From Bathymodiolus thermophilus thioautotrophic gill symbiont (lineage in GTDB: Bacteria; Pseudomonadota; Gammaproteobacteria; PS1; Pseudothioglobaceae), in contig NZ_CP024634.1 in NCBI RefSeq assembly GCF_003711265.1, positions 744,001 to 808,000 on the forward strand: DNA of 64,000 nucleotides, read 5' to 3'. Positions 7,061-17,300 of this stretch are shown one piece after another. The translations under genes were made by a program, and so were the position numbers. How positions within the stretch are numbered: the stretch's first letter is position 1; the number at the start of each line of letters is the position of its first letter. Under the pieces are notes generated by a model. The model was not told the origin of the DNA, made no database searches, and saw only the letters and a program-made list of their open reading frames with translations.

Positions 7061-9394
7061 TTAATAAGAAAATCGACGCCTTTTTCTGATTAAATAATAA
7101 GCACTCAATGTCATTAACAGAATAAAAACTATATCAAATCTAGCAGGTGCATTAGGATTGTAAACACAACCACCGCCACTGCTATTACTACCACCATTAC
7201 CAACAACAGGCGTTGCTATTGAAATAGTGCTTTCAACCACGCCATTAGCATGATTGTCATCCGCATCATTTTCACCGCCATCTTTAAGGGTTAGTTTAAG
7301 GCAAGTTGCGCCGGTGATTAATCCAGTTTGCCAAGTGCCATCGGTGCAGGTATTACTTGTGTTGGTTTTGGATTGTATGCTGTTATTATTATCAACCACA
7401 AAATTACGCCAACCAGTCGCTAGTGAGTATTGACGCAATACTGCATTTGCAGGGATTGGGGTGGCGAGTTGAATGATTACTTGGGTGGAGTCACCAGTGG
7501 CGCTTAGGCCTTCGATTATATAGTCGTAGATATCGCCAGTGGCTAAGGTGTCTTTAGTGTAGTCGGATAGGTGGTTGGCTACTCTGTATTGTTTTAGTTG
7601 ATCAAGGGTTAGCTGTCCAGAATCTTCGCCCATGATGCCGGGTAATATTCTAGTACTTCCTGGACTGGTGATTTTTTTGTTTGTGCCTGCGGGTAACTCG
7701 TTGTTGCTATTTCCTGATTCTTTGCTGTCGGAAATGCCGTTGCCGTTTGTGTCTGTTCGTCCATTGGGATAGGTGTCAACTAATTTAAGCTTCAATACTC
7801 TTTCTGATGAAAAATCGCCAGCCGTTACTTTTAGTGTGATTGTCCGGGTGCCGATGTTGGCACTTTGGGGATTGAAAACAAAAGTCTTGCTGGTGCTTAT
7901 GTTAGAAAAATCGGCACTACTCCAAGTATAAGTTCCTGTGCCTGCTGAGGCACTGACAGTAACTTCTCCACCATCTTTGCTGATTAAAGGACCTTTGTTT
8001 TCACCTTGAGTTACACTAAATTGGGCGATCACTGGGGCGGCGATGTAAGTGGCAGTGATGGTAATGGTAAAGGGTTGTGGGATGGAGTCGTGAGTGCCGT
8101 CTTTAGCGGTGATGTTAATGTTGATCGTGTTTCCGAGGGCAGTGGTGATGGATTTATTGGTTCTGAGTTCATTGCCGTTGACGATTTTGAAGTTGGTGGT
8201 GTCGTTGACGGTAAAGGTAAGAGGGGTATTGGTATCTACATCACTGGCACTAAGGGTGCCGACTAAGGTATTGGCGGGTTGGTCTTTGATCAAGTTTACA
8301 TTACTAAGTAGAATGTTAGTTGGGGCAGTGTCGTCTATGTCGCTAACTGTGAAATTAAAGATTTTGTCGAATGTGTGATTGTTGCCATCGGTTACGGTAA
8401 TGGTGGCGCTAAGACTGGTGGCGTTCTCGTAGTCTAGGGTGGCGTTGAGTTTGAGTTTGCCATTGTCAATGGTAAATTTGGTGTTGCTACTGGTGTAAGT
8501 AAAAGTGTCGTTGGCATCGGCATCGGTGGTGGAGAGTGTGCCTAATTCAGCGCCAGTGCTTGTGTTTTCAGCAATGGTGCGGTCGCCTGTGAGAGTGATG
8601 GCGGTGGGGGTTTCGTCGTTGAGGTCATTAAGGGTAACGGTGATGGTTTGGATGGTGTTTTTATCGTTGCCATCTCCGGTGGTGGCTTTGACTTTGACGG
8701 TGTAGGATTTTGTGGCGCTTTCGTAGTTGGTGGTGGTGCCGTTAAAGGTTAGGGTGTTGTTGGTGCCACTGAGGCTGAATAAGCCACTGGTGTTTTCTGT
8801 AATGCTGAAAGTGGCAGCAGTATCGCTGGCGGTGAGGGTGTGCTCGAGATTGTTGCCTTCGTTGGTAGCGAGGTTGTTGGTGGAGGTGATAGTAAGTGTC
8901 CCGCAATCTTCCCAGCAAAATTTAAGGGTTCTTTGAAGCATTGAAGGGCTTTCTGTGTTATTGATACTTGCGCCACTAAATAAAGATGGGGGGATGTTAC
9001 CACTTTTATAAGGAGTTTGTAAGGTAAATTTCTTGCCATCTTGGTCTTTTATTATTGCAATGGTATAAGAACTAAGTGTTAAATCCCAAGTTTTGTACAT
9101 GTTGACAGTGCCCTCAAGAAAATCTATTTTGTAAGGTAAGTTAGCACTAGTGCCAACACCAGATTCATTAACAAAGGTACGTGAATCAATTTGATTATTG
9201 TTTTCATCAAAGAAACGGTTATTTTTACTCACAAAAAATGCATAATCATCAAGTGTAACTCGTATAGTTTTTTGCATATCGCTAAGAATATAGGTTGTAT
9301 CCTTAGTGGCCTGGGTGAAGTCAAGGGCTAGTGTTTGCGCTGATAAAGTCAATAGACAAAACGAGGCAATAATAAAGCGATTGAACATATTCAT
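7061..9394 (-). CDS. Adhesin 3, cadherin-repeat surface protein
   Basis: A 777-residue protein. The signal peptide starts MNMFNRFIIASFCLLTLS, ends near LA (residue 23), and differs from the MNTFNRF type. The head (about 24-165) starts LDFTQATKDTTYILSD, is shared only with adhesin 6, and ends in a Cys pair (CWEDC). About three cadherin-like repeats follow (DLNDETPTAITLTG, LDYENATSL, DIDDTAPTNILLS), then the Ig/PKD-like domain, the DTNGNGISD loop, the choice-of-anchor-U-like domain and the GGGCVYNPNA anchor with a membrane helix and RKRRR tail. The last 360 residues are nearly identical to adhesins 2, 4 and 6. The start codon overlaps the stop of its leader frame (ATGA), the only copy where the two touch. 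Surface adhesin by inference. Confidence 0.88.
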   Translation of the reverse strand: MNMFNRFIIASFCLLTLSAQTLALDFTQATKDTTYILSDMQKTIRVTLDDYAFFVSKNNRFFDENNNQIDSRTFVNESGVGTSANLPYKIDFLEGTVNMYKTWDLTLSSYTIAIIKDQDGKKFTLQTPYKSGNIPPSLFSGASINNTESPSMLQRTLKFCWEDCGTLTITSTNNLATNEGNNLEHTLTASDTAATFSITENTSGLFSLSGTNNTLTFNGTTTNYESATKSYTVKVKATTGDGNDKNTIQTITVTLNDLNDETPTAITLTGDRTIAENTSTGAELGTLSTTDADANDTFTYTSSNTKFTIDNGKLKLNATLDYENATSLSATITVTDGNNHTFDKIFNFTVSDIDDTAPTNILLSNVNLIKDQPANTLVGTLSASDVDTNTPLTFTVNDTTNFKIVNGNELRTNKSITTALGNTININITAKDGTHDSIPQPFTITITATYIAAPVIAQFSVTQGENKGPLISKDGGEVTVSASAGTGTYTWSSADFSNISTSKTFVFNPQSANIGTRTITLKVTAGDFSSERVLKLKLVDTYPNGRTDTNGNGISDSKESGNSNNELPAGTNKKITSPGSTRILPGIMGEDSGQLTLDQLKQYRVANHLSDYTKDTLATGDIYDYIIEGLSATGDSTQVIIQLATPIPANAVLRQYSLATGWRNFVVDNNNSIQSKTNTSNTCTDGTWQTGLITGATCLKLTLKDGGENDADDNHANGVVESTISIATPVVGNGGSNSSGGGCVYNPNAPARFDIVFILLMTLSAYYLIRKRRRFSY

Positions 9395-9846
9395 AATGAA
9401 ACTCCTAGCTGATAATTAATGGTTATTTTTAAGTAGTAACGAATGAGCGTGGTGGTGAAGCATTGATTGACAATCTCTAATTCGCTACTAAAGTTGTTGT
9501 ATTTTTTGTTACCCACCGAGATTACTTTTGTTGCTTGAAAAGATAAAAATGCTTTAATGATAAGAGACAAATGTTTGATTTTTTTTGGTGTAAGCGTTGC
9601 TAGTTTTTCGGTGTATGGGAAGATTTTGCGGTATAGCGGAGCGATAAAAGGAAGTGTGGAAGAAATGGTTTTAAATATAGAATATTTTTTCTCAACGATT
9701 GTAATAAAGGCGATAAAAGCCAAAAAACCTCGGTTGACGAGGCAAGTAATTAGGGTAGAGAAATAAGAGACCGGTTGGCTTGAATTAAGCCTAGGTGTCG
9801 CTAAATTGCGGTGCGATGCTGTCGTAATGTAATGCAATGTATTCAT
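9391..9846 (-). CDS. Leader reading frame of adhesin 3 (151 codons, uncertain)
   Basis: Nearly identical over its first 125 codons to the adhesin 1 leader frame, but a small deletion removes the usual stop, so it runs on and ends in ATGA, overlapping the adhesin 3 start by four bases. Translation could therefore be coupled here. It contains the terminator-like hairpin at codons for LVNRGF. No protein family recognised; low complexity is absent, and a hydrophobic stretch (FLAFIAFITIV) is visible. Confidence 0.35.
   Translation of the reverse strand: MNTLHYITTASHRNLATPRLNSSQPVSYFSTLITCLVNRGFLAFIAFITIVEKKYSIFKTISSTLPFIAPLYRKIFPYTEKLATLTPKKIKHLSLIIKAFLSFQATKVISVGNKKYNNFSSELEIVNQCFTTTLIRYYLKITINYQLGVSL
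9722..9742 (-). terminator. Intra-leader terminator-like hairpin (adhesin 3)
   Basis: Same CCTCG-5-CGAGG stem and T6 run on minus as before adhesin 1. Confidence 0.55.
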
Positions 9847-9855
9847 AAGTGACTA

Positions 9856-9867
9856 AATTATTCCATA
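9856..9867 (-). promoter_or_regulatory. Shared 12-bp promoter-proximal motif, adhesin 3
   Basis: TATGGAATAATT on minus, 462 bases before the adhesin start. The following 300 bases are a near copy of 1594-1878 upstream of adhesin 1, showing that the whole upstream block was duplicated. Confidence 0.45.
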
Positions 9868-10165
9868 CAAATGAATAATTGTGTGGGTTTTATTGTTGAA
9901 TTGAATCTTTGTTGTTCGTTGTGTGAGAATGAAGGCTTGTTTGTGTGGGTTTTGCGCTTCGTTCCCAAGTTCTTCCTGGGAATGTGTAGTTGGTTTTGAA
10001 GATAAAAATATGACAAAAAGATTGGGCAGGGTATTTGAATAAAGATAAAAATGTTGTTAATTGTTGGCGCATGTATTTCCAAGCAGGACTTGGGAATGAA
10101 GGTGGAAATAACACCCTTTTCTTGGTCGTCTTATTTAAGAACACCTCCAGAAACTCTAATACAAT

Positions 10166-10326
10166 GAGACCTTTGCATAAATATGAATAATCATCAAGAA
10201 TCCTCGTTTTACCCACTTGGTAATTTTTTAAACCCAGCCTTAGCCCTGCTAGGACAAGGTTTAATAAAATTACCAAGTGGGCAAAAATTGAATTTCGCTA
10301 ATCATCCATATTTATGCAAAGGTCTC
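10166..10326. repeat. Palindromic MITE-like repeat A, copy 3
   Basis: Full-length 161-bp copy. Just before it (about 10139-10165) is AACACCTCCAGAAACTCTAATACAA, which resembles one end of repeat family B. Confidence 0.85.
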
Positions 10327-10400
10327 ACTGTATTATTCATTTTATTCTTGAAAATTCTACAACCCATCTCTTTACTTTATCCTCAAGCTGTTTTAGGTAG

Positions 10401-10421
10401 GGATGGGTTTGTAACCCATCC
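10401..10421. repeat. Perfect 9-bp palindrome downstream of adhesin 4
   Basis: GGATGGGTT and AACCCATCC flank TGT. Related palindromes occur beyond adhesin 3 and, weaker, beyond adhesins 5-8. Role unknown; possibly an mRNA 3'-end stabiliser or a repeat remnant. Confidence 0.5.
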
Positions 10422-10481
10422 TCTTGCTTCTCTCATACTCTGCGTGAGAGTGAAAAAAAATTATTACAATAAATCAGACAC

Positions 10482-10507
10482 AAAAAAAAGCCCCATTTTC
10501 ACGGGAC
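10482..10507 (-). terminator. Terminator of adhesin 4
   Basis: On minus, AGTCCC and GGGGCT pair around GTGAAAAT and are followed by eight T. Same structure as beyond adhesin 3. Confidence 0.7.
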
Positions 10508-10540
10508 TTTTGTTGTCAGTATTTTACTTGACTTGTTTGC

Positions 10541-12826
10541 TTAATGAGGAAATCGGCGTCTTCTTCTAATTAAATAATAAGCACTTAATGTCATTAACAG
10601 AATAAAAACTGTATCAAATCTAGCAGGTGCATTGGGATTGTAAACGCAACCACCGCCACTGCTACTACTATCACCATTATCATCACTATCATCATTGCCA
10701 CCGACAACAACAGGCGTTGCTATTGAAATAGTGCTTTCAACCACACCATTAGCTTGATTGCCATCAGCATCGTTTTCACCACCATCTTTAAGGGTTAGTT
10801 TAAGACAGGTTGCGCCGGTGATTAATCCAGTTTGCCAAGTGCCATCGGTGCAGATATTACTTGTGTTGGTTTTGGATTGTATGCTGTTATTATTATCAAC
10901 CACAAAATTACGCCAACCAGTCGCTAGTGAGTATTGACGCAATACTGCATTTGCAGGGATTGGGGTGGCGAGTTGAATGATTACTTGGGTGGAGTTACCA
11001 GTGGCACTTAGGCCTTCGATTATATAGTCGTAGATATCGCCAGTGGCTAAGGTGTCTTTGGTGTAGTCGGATAGGTGGTTGGCTACTCTGTATTGTTTTA
11101 GTTGATCGAGGGTTAGTTGCCCAGAATCTTCACCTATGATGCCGGGTAATATTCTGGTGTTTTCTGGACTGGTGATTTTTTTGTTTGTGCCTGCGGGTAA
11201 TTCATTGTCGCTATTTCCTGATTCTTTGCTGTCGGAAATGCCATTGCCGTTTGTGTCTGTTCGTCCATTGGGGTAGGTGTCAACTAATTTAAGTTTTAAT
11301 ACTCTTTCTGATGAAAAATCGCCAGCTGTTACTTTTAATGTGATTGTCCGGGTGCCAATGTTGGCACTTTGGGGATTGAAAACAAAAGTCTTGCTGGTGC
11401 TTGTGTTGGAAAAATCGTTACTACTCCAAGTGTAAGATCCTGTGCCTGCTGAGGCGCTGACGGTAACTTCTCCACCGTCTTTGCTGATTAAAGGACCTTT
11501 GTTTTCACCTTGGGTTACGGTGAATTTGTCGATTACTGGGGCGGCGATGTAAATGGTAGTAATGGTAATGGTAAAGGGTTGTGGAGCGGAGTCGTTAGTA
11601 TTGTCGCTGGCGGTGATGTTAATATTGATCGTGTTTCCGAGGGCGGTGGTGATGGATTTATTGGTTCTAAGTTCATTGCCGTTGACGATTTTGAAGTTGG
11701 TGGTGTCGTTGACGGCAAAGGTAAGGGGAGTGTTGGTATCTACATCACTGGCACTGAGGGTGCCGACTAAGGTATTGGCGGGCTGGTCTTTGACTAAGTT
11801 TACATTACTAAGTAGGATGTTAGTTGGGGCGGTGTCGTCTATGTCGCTAACTGTGAAGTTAAAGGTTTTGTCGAATGTGTGACTGTTGCCGTCGGTTACG
11901 GTAATGGTGGTGCTAAGACTGGTGGCGTTCTCGTAGTCTAGGGTGGTGTTGAGTTTGAGTTTGTTGTTGTCAATGGTAAATTTGGTGTTGCTACTGGTGT
12001 AGGTAAAAGTGTCGTTGGCATCGGCATCGGTGGTGGAGAGTGTGCCTAATTCAGCGCCAGTGCTTGTGTTTTCAGCAATGGTGCGGTCGCCTGTGAGAGT
12101 GATGGCGGTGGGGGTTTCGTCGTTGAGGTCATTAAGGGTAACGGTGATGGTTTGTTCGGTATTTTTATCGTCGCCATCTCCTGTGCTGGCTTTGACTTTG
12201 ACGGTGTAGGATTTTGTGGCGCTTTCGTAGTCGGTGTTGGTGCCGTTGAAGGTTAGGGTGCTGTTGTTGGTGCCACTGAGGCTGAATAAGCGGCTGGTGT
12301 CTTCGGTGATGCTGAAGGTGGCATCGGCGTCGCTGGCAGTGAGGGTGTGGGTGGGGCTGCTGCCTTCGTTAGCGTTGAGGGTGTTGTTGGAGGTGATGGT
12401 GAGGTTGTTATTAATAGCAAGAATAAGATTTTGACTGTAGTAGTTGATTAATTTAGCCGCTGCATTTACCAAGTACTCGAAGTCCAAGTTTAAAATTACT
12501 GAAGTTTTGCCACTAGCGTCGGCTAACTTAAAGCCGTCACCCCCAAGTGTAATTTTTATCTGTTGACTGTAATTATTAACAGGATTTACGAGTTCTGCAG
12601 GAGAAGTAATAGTGAGATTATGAGCGCCTAAATAGTATGTAGTACCAGAATAGAGCTCTACATGTGCTTCTTTACGCGAAACAAGCTCAACAGGCTGATC
12701 GATGGTAGCAAGAATCGTTTTGTTACCTATTCTCTTAACATCTATAACTGTTGGTCTGACGGCAAATACCTGTGAGGTAAATAAAACCAATAAAGTGGTA
12801 ACAATAAAGCGATTAAATGTATTCAT
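10541..12826 (-). CDS. Adhesin 4, cadherin-repeat surface protein
   Basis: A 761-residue protein with an MNTFNRF-type signal peptide (1-22). The head (about 23-145) has the SGTTYYLG motif and so belongs to the same broad head type as adhesins 1, 5 and 7, but most of it differs (VRPTVIDVKRIGNKTI). About three cadherin-like repeats follow, starting LTITSNNTLNANEGSS, with DLNDETPTAITLTG, DANDTFTY and LDYENATSL. Then come the Ig/PKD-like domain, the DTNGNGISD loop, the choice-of-anchor-U-like domain, the SSGGGCVYNPNAPARFD anchor motif, one membrane helix and an RRRRR tail. Its upstream region is of the short type: only 93 bases from the shared motif to the start, with no leader frame or hairpin. 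Confidence 0.88.
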   Translation of the reverse strand: MNTFNRFIVTTLLVLFTSQVFAVRPTVIDVKRIGNKTILATIDQPVELVSRKEAHVELYSGTTYYLGAHNLTITSPAELVNPVNNYSQQIKITLGGDGFKLADASGKTSVILNLDFEYLVNAAAKLINYYSQNLILAINNNLTITSNNTLNANEGSSPTHTLTASDADATFSITEDTSRLFSLSGTNNSTLTFNGTNTDYESATKSYTVKVKASTGDGDDKNTEQTITVTLNDLNDETPTAITLTGDRTIAENTSTGAELGTLSTTDADANDTFTYTSSNTKFTIDNNKLKLNTTLDYENATSLSTTITVTDGNSHTFDKTFNFTVSDIDDTAPTNILLSNVNLVKDQPANTLVGTLSASDVDTNTPLTFAVNDTTNFKIVNGNELRTNKSITTALGNTININITASDNTNDSAPQPFTITITTIYIAAPVIDKFTVTQGENKGPLISKDGGEVTVSASAGTGSYTWSSNDFSNTSTSKTFVFNPQSANIGTRTITLKVTAGDFSSERVLKLKLVDTYPNGRTDTNGNGISDSKESGNSDNELPAGTNKKITSPENTRILPGIIGEDSGQLTLDQLKQYRVANHLSDYTKDTLATGDIYDYIIEGLSATGNSTQVIIQLATPIPANAVLRQYSLATGWRNFVVDNNNSIQSKTNTSNICTDGTWQTGLITGATCLKLTLKDGGENDADGNQANGVVESTISIATPVVVGGNDDSDDNGDSSSSGGGCVYNPNAPARFDTVFILLMTLSAYYLIRRRRRFPH

Positions 12827-12918
12827 AATAAAACTCCTAGGCTGGTAATTAACGGTTATTCTTCTGTGTTGTTTCTAAGTAATGGTGAATGTAAAGTGGC
12901 ATAGGTTTACAACTGTTA

Positions 12919-12930
12919 AATTATGCCATA
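12919..12930 (-). promoter_or_regulatory. Shared 12-bp promoter-proximal motif, adhesin 4 (short-leader type)
   Basis: Reads TATGGCATAATT on minus, 93 bases before the start. CATAAT could be a -10 box. Same arrangement as adhesin 8. Confidence 0.45.
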
Positions 12931-12962
12931 AACCGAACATCTGTATAATCTTTTACATAGAA

Positions 12963-13078
12963 GACACCTCCAAAACCCAATACAATTTATGAAAAGTATA
13001 AAGCAGCACTTTTTTCATCTAAAAATTCATCAAATAGCGGGTTACTCTCCTCATTTTTGGCTAAAAAATGCACTATTT
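12963..13078. repeat. MITE-like repeat B, copy 1 (reverse orientation, truncated)
   Basis: Starts GACACCTCCAAAACCCAATA and matches the repeat at 32806 almost base for base up to the point where the decayed IS copy begins at 13079. Confidence 0.7.
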
Positions 13079-14132
13079 AAGCCCCCTGCATTAAACTAAA
13101 AAACCCAACAAAAAATCACAAATCAACCCTCAAAACCTTATGCAAATATTAGAATTTATGATAAAATACTATAATTATCAGACACTTACAAAAAAATTCG
13201 AGTTAAAACCACTCAAGAACAAACCTTTGCTGATAGTTTTATCAATATACCAAATTTAGAACCAAACTAATCAAACAAAATCTATTTGATAGACTTTTGA
13301 GTAGCATCAATCTTATGCTTGAGAACAATCAACTCAAACTCTCTAATGGCAAATGCAACCTTAATTCAAAGTGCTAGACGCACTAAGAAGATTATTACAA
13401 CACACAAAACTGGTGGGGCTTATAAGATTGATAGCAACCCAATTCAATATTCAGATGATAAAGATGCAAGATGGACATTTAAGGCGGGAAAATACACTTA
13501 TGGATATTCATCAGTAGTAACAACTGATGCCAATGGATTAATTAACAAAGCCACTACGCACCCTGCTAATGATAGTGAAATGACTCATTTTGAAGAAAAT
13601 GTTAAACAGGCAGGCAATCAAAAAGGCGTAAGCGTTTTATACGACAAAGGAGCAGCCTCTCAAGCTAATAGTGAAGCACTTAAAGCACAAAAGTTAAGAG
13701 ATGGTATTATGCGCAAAAAACCCAAAGGCAAGCAAATGAGTCATTGGAATAAATTACGCAATAAAGCAATCAGCAAAAGAAGGTTTGTGGTTGAACGCAC
13801 CTTTGGTACACTCAAACGCACTTATGGTTTGGCAAGAAGTCGTTATATTGGTTTAGAGAAAGTTGCCAGCGAAGTTAATCTTAAAGCTATTGCTTATAAT
13901 CTAGTTAGAGCGGCGAATGTTTATATTAACAAGGGATTAAATACAACCTAGGGATTATTGTGTCTTTTTTGTGGAAACAGTACAAAAAAGAGTAAAAAAT
14001 GAGCGATTTATAGTTGATATTGATGATTTTTTTAATGAAAGCTGGGTTTTATATGTTTTTTGACTTTGAAAAGTCAAAAATTGAGGGTTTTGGGTTTTGA
14101 TGGTTGGTTTTAGGGTGCTATGCAGGGGTCTT
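13079..14132 (+). mobile_element. Decayed second copy of the IS5-family element
   Basis: Bounded by AAGCCCCCTGCAT (one change from the intact element) and ATGCAGGGGTCTT. It is 1,054 bp against 1,303 bp in the intact copy, because an internal segment of about 250 bp is missing. Its ends are largely intact, so it could still be moved by the other copy's transposase. Confidence 0.82.
13192..13951 (+). pseudogene. Truncated IS5-family transposase remnant
   Basis: Compared with the intact copy, the ATG start has become ATT, codons for about residues 21-104 are deleted with a frameshift that leads quickly to a stop, and about 14 bases around MDATLI are lost. From about 13349 the frame matches the intact protein to its end (NATLIQSARRTKK to KGLNTT), so only the C-terminal two thirds can be read and the first catalytic region is damaged. 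Not expected to make an active transposase. Confidence 0.85.
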
Positions 14133-14137
14133 ATTCA

Positions 14138-14233
14138 GGGTACCTCCAAAAACCCCAGTGCGATTTAAGGAAGTTAGAAAAAGGTGCTGTTTTATACTTT
14201 TCATCAATTGTATTGGGTTTTTTGGAGGTGTCC
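14138..14233. repeat. MITE-like repeat B, copy 2 (short form)
   Basis: Starts GGGTACCTCCAAAAACCCC and ends TTGGGTTTTTTGGAGGTGTCC, roughly inverted ends of about 20 bases. It is a 96-bp version lacking the middle of the 160-bp copy at 30111. Confidence 0.7.
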
Positions 14234-14339
14234 TTTATGTAAGCCCTTTATTCTCATGCTGTTTTAGATAAAGCCGGATTTGTAACCCGCCCTATTTTCA
14301 CAGGGATTTTTTGTCAGTATTTTTACTTGATTTATTTGT

Positions 14340-17300
14340 TTAATAAGAAAATCGGCGTCTTCTTCTGATTAAATAATAAACACTCAATGTCATTAATAAA
14401 ATAAAACCTATATCAAATCTGGCAGATGCATTAGGGTTGTAAACACAACCACCACTGCCACTACTATTGTTACTACTGCTACCATCATTAACAATAGGTT
14501 TTGCTATTGAAATAGTACTTGCAACCACACCATTAACATCACCCGTGTTGTCGGTTTGTTGACCATCGGTATCGTTTTCACCGCCGTCTTTGATGGTTAG
14601 TTTAAGGCAAGTTGCACCTGTGATTAACCCAGTTTGCCAGTTATCATCGGTGCAGGTTGTGCTGATTTTGGATTTAATTGTATTGTCATTATTATTCACA
14701 AAAGCAGACCAGCCATTGACTAACGAATATTTGCGCAACTCTGCATCTTTAGGGGTTGCCGTGGTGAGTTCGATAATCACTTCAGAAGTGCCTGTGGTGC
14801 TTAAGCCTTCAACGACATAGTCATAAATAGCACCAGTCGTTAGTGTGTCTTTGGTTTTGTCAGGTAGATTACTGGTTGTTACATATTCTTTCATTTGATC
14901 AAGGGTTAAAAATGTGGAATTTTTGCCTAGAGCAAGCGTACCTAATAATATTCTAGTGTTTCTCTTACTGGTGATGGCTTTACCTTTGTTTTCGCCTTCG
15001 CCTGCTTGGATTTTATTGCCAGCATTGTTAATGTCTTTTTCATCGGGGATGCCATCACCATCGCTATCACCCTTAACATCTTTACTCTTTTCAATTAATT
15101 TGAGTAGTAAGGTTCTTTCTGATGTGTGCTCTCCAGTTGTGGCTTTTAATTTAATGGTTATAGTGCCGAATGTGGTTATCGTTCCGGGGTCAAAGGTCAG
15201 CGTTGCGTTGCTTACACCATTATTAATATTGGTGCCATTAATATCAGTGCTACTCCACTCGTAAGTCTGTGTGTCTACTAAGGTATGAATCTTAACCTCT
15301 CCACCATCTTTGCTAATTATCCGACCTTCTTTTTCACCTTGAGTAATGATGAATTGATTGATGACTGGAGCAATGTTAAGGTTAATGGTGGTTTTGGTGA
15401 TTGTAAAGTTTTGTTGTGCAGAGGTAAGGGTGCCGTCGCTGGCAGTAATGGTGATGGTGATTGGAAAGGTAATGTTACTGGCTGCTGTTTTGAGTTTTAG
15501 CTTATTGCCAATAATTTCAAAATTGTCGTTGGTACCGATAATATTATAGATTAAGTTACTTGTTGTGTCTGTGTCGGTGGCAGACAAGGTGCCTATGATC
15601 GTATCAGCAAGGGCGTTAGAGGTAATGGTGGATTTGCTAAGGACAATGTTGGTGGGGGCGGTGTCGTCAATATCGGTGATAATAATGGTGATTTGGGCGG
15701 TTTTGTCTATGGCGTTGGTGCTGGTTATTTTGACTGTTAGGATATGACTTGATTTGTCTTCGTGGTTTAGGGTGTTTTTTGCGACTTGGATTTGTCCTGT
15801 GTTGTTAATTTTAAAGAAGCCGTCGTCGTTGCCAGCCGTAATTTCAAAGGTTGAAATTGTGCCTATGGTTGTTAAAGGGGTACCGATGTTGGTGTCAATG
15901 GCTGAATTTTCGTTGACAGATCGGGATTGATTGGCAAGGGTAATTTCAACTATTTTTTCGAGGGTAAGCGTCAGGGTTTGGGTGGCATCGGTTTCGCCTG
16001 TTTTTCTGGCGGTGATTTCAACTTCATAGGTGTTCTCGGCTCCGTCTTCAAAGTCGGTGGCAGTGAAGGTGAGTTGGGTGCCGTCAAGGGTGAATTTAGC
16101 TTTGTCTGCACCATCTGTGATGGCAAAAGTTACATCGTCTCTGTTGGCAGCAAGTGTAATGATTTTGTCGGCTTTTTCAATGGTGGTGATAGTGGCTGGT
16201 GAGGTGATGGCAAAATTTGCATTGACGCTAAAGTTGAAATTTACAGGGGCGGAAGTGTTGACGCCATCGAAGGCGGTGATGGTGATGTTATAACTGGATT
16301 TGGTGCTGTAGGCAACGGTGTGTGCGATTTTTAATTGGTTGCCGCTAATGGTAAAACTGGTGGCGTCGGTGCTACCGAGGGTGTAAGTCAATGTGCCAAC
16401 GGTATCTGCATCGGTGGCAGAGAGGGTGGCGATGGTGGTGCCAGCTGTGGTGCCGTCGGCGATGACGATGTTACTGAGTTGAATATTAGAAGGGGTAATA
16501 TCGTTGGTATCGGTGATGGTGAAGGTGAAATCTGTGTTAAATGTGTGGTTGTTAGCATCGGTTACGGTGATGGTGGTGGTGAGGTTAATGGTGTTTTCAT
16601 AGTCTAGGGTAGCGTTGAGTTTGAGTTTGTTGTTGTCAAAGGTAAAGGCGGCGTTACTGCTGGTGTAGGTAAAGGTGTCGCCTGTGTCGGCATCAGTGGC
16701 AGAGAAGGTGCCTAATTCGGCGCCAATAGCAGTGTTTTCGGCGATGGAAAGGTCGCCTGTGAAGGTGATGGCAGTGGGGGTTTCGTCGTTGATGTCGGTT
16801 AAGGTGATTATTAGGGTTTGGGTGGCATCGGTTTCGCCTGTCTTTCTGGCAGTAATTACAACTTCATAGGTGTTGTCGTTGGTTCTGGCTTCAAAGTCGG
16901 TGGCAGCGAAGGTGAGTGTTGTGCCACTAAGGGTGAATTTGGCTTTGTCTGCACCATTTGTGATGGCAAAAGCCACATTGTCTCTGTTGGCAGTAAGTGT
17001 AATGACTTTGTTGGTGTTTTCAACTACGGTGGCAGTGGCTGGTGAGGTGATGGTAAGTGTTTGAACGACATTTAAGGTAAACCCTCGACTGAAAGTGGCA
17101 CCTGTATCAGCAACTTGAATAACAATATGATATTGCGATTGAGTGGCAAAATTAACTGCTGCTTTAACGCTTAATTTACCGTCTGTACTTAGGGTGAATT
17201 TGCCGTTGTCAGCATTATTGACACCATTGAGGTTGTCAAAAGAATATCTATGTGTACCAACCGTGTCTGAATCTACAGCAGAAAAATAAGCAACTTGCAT

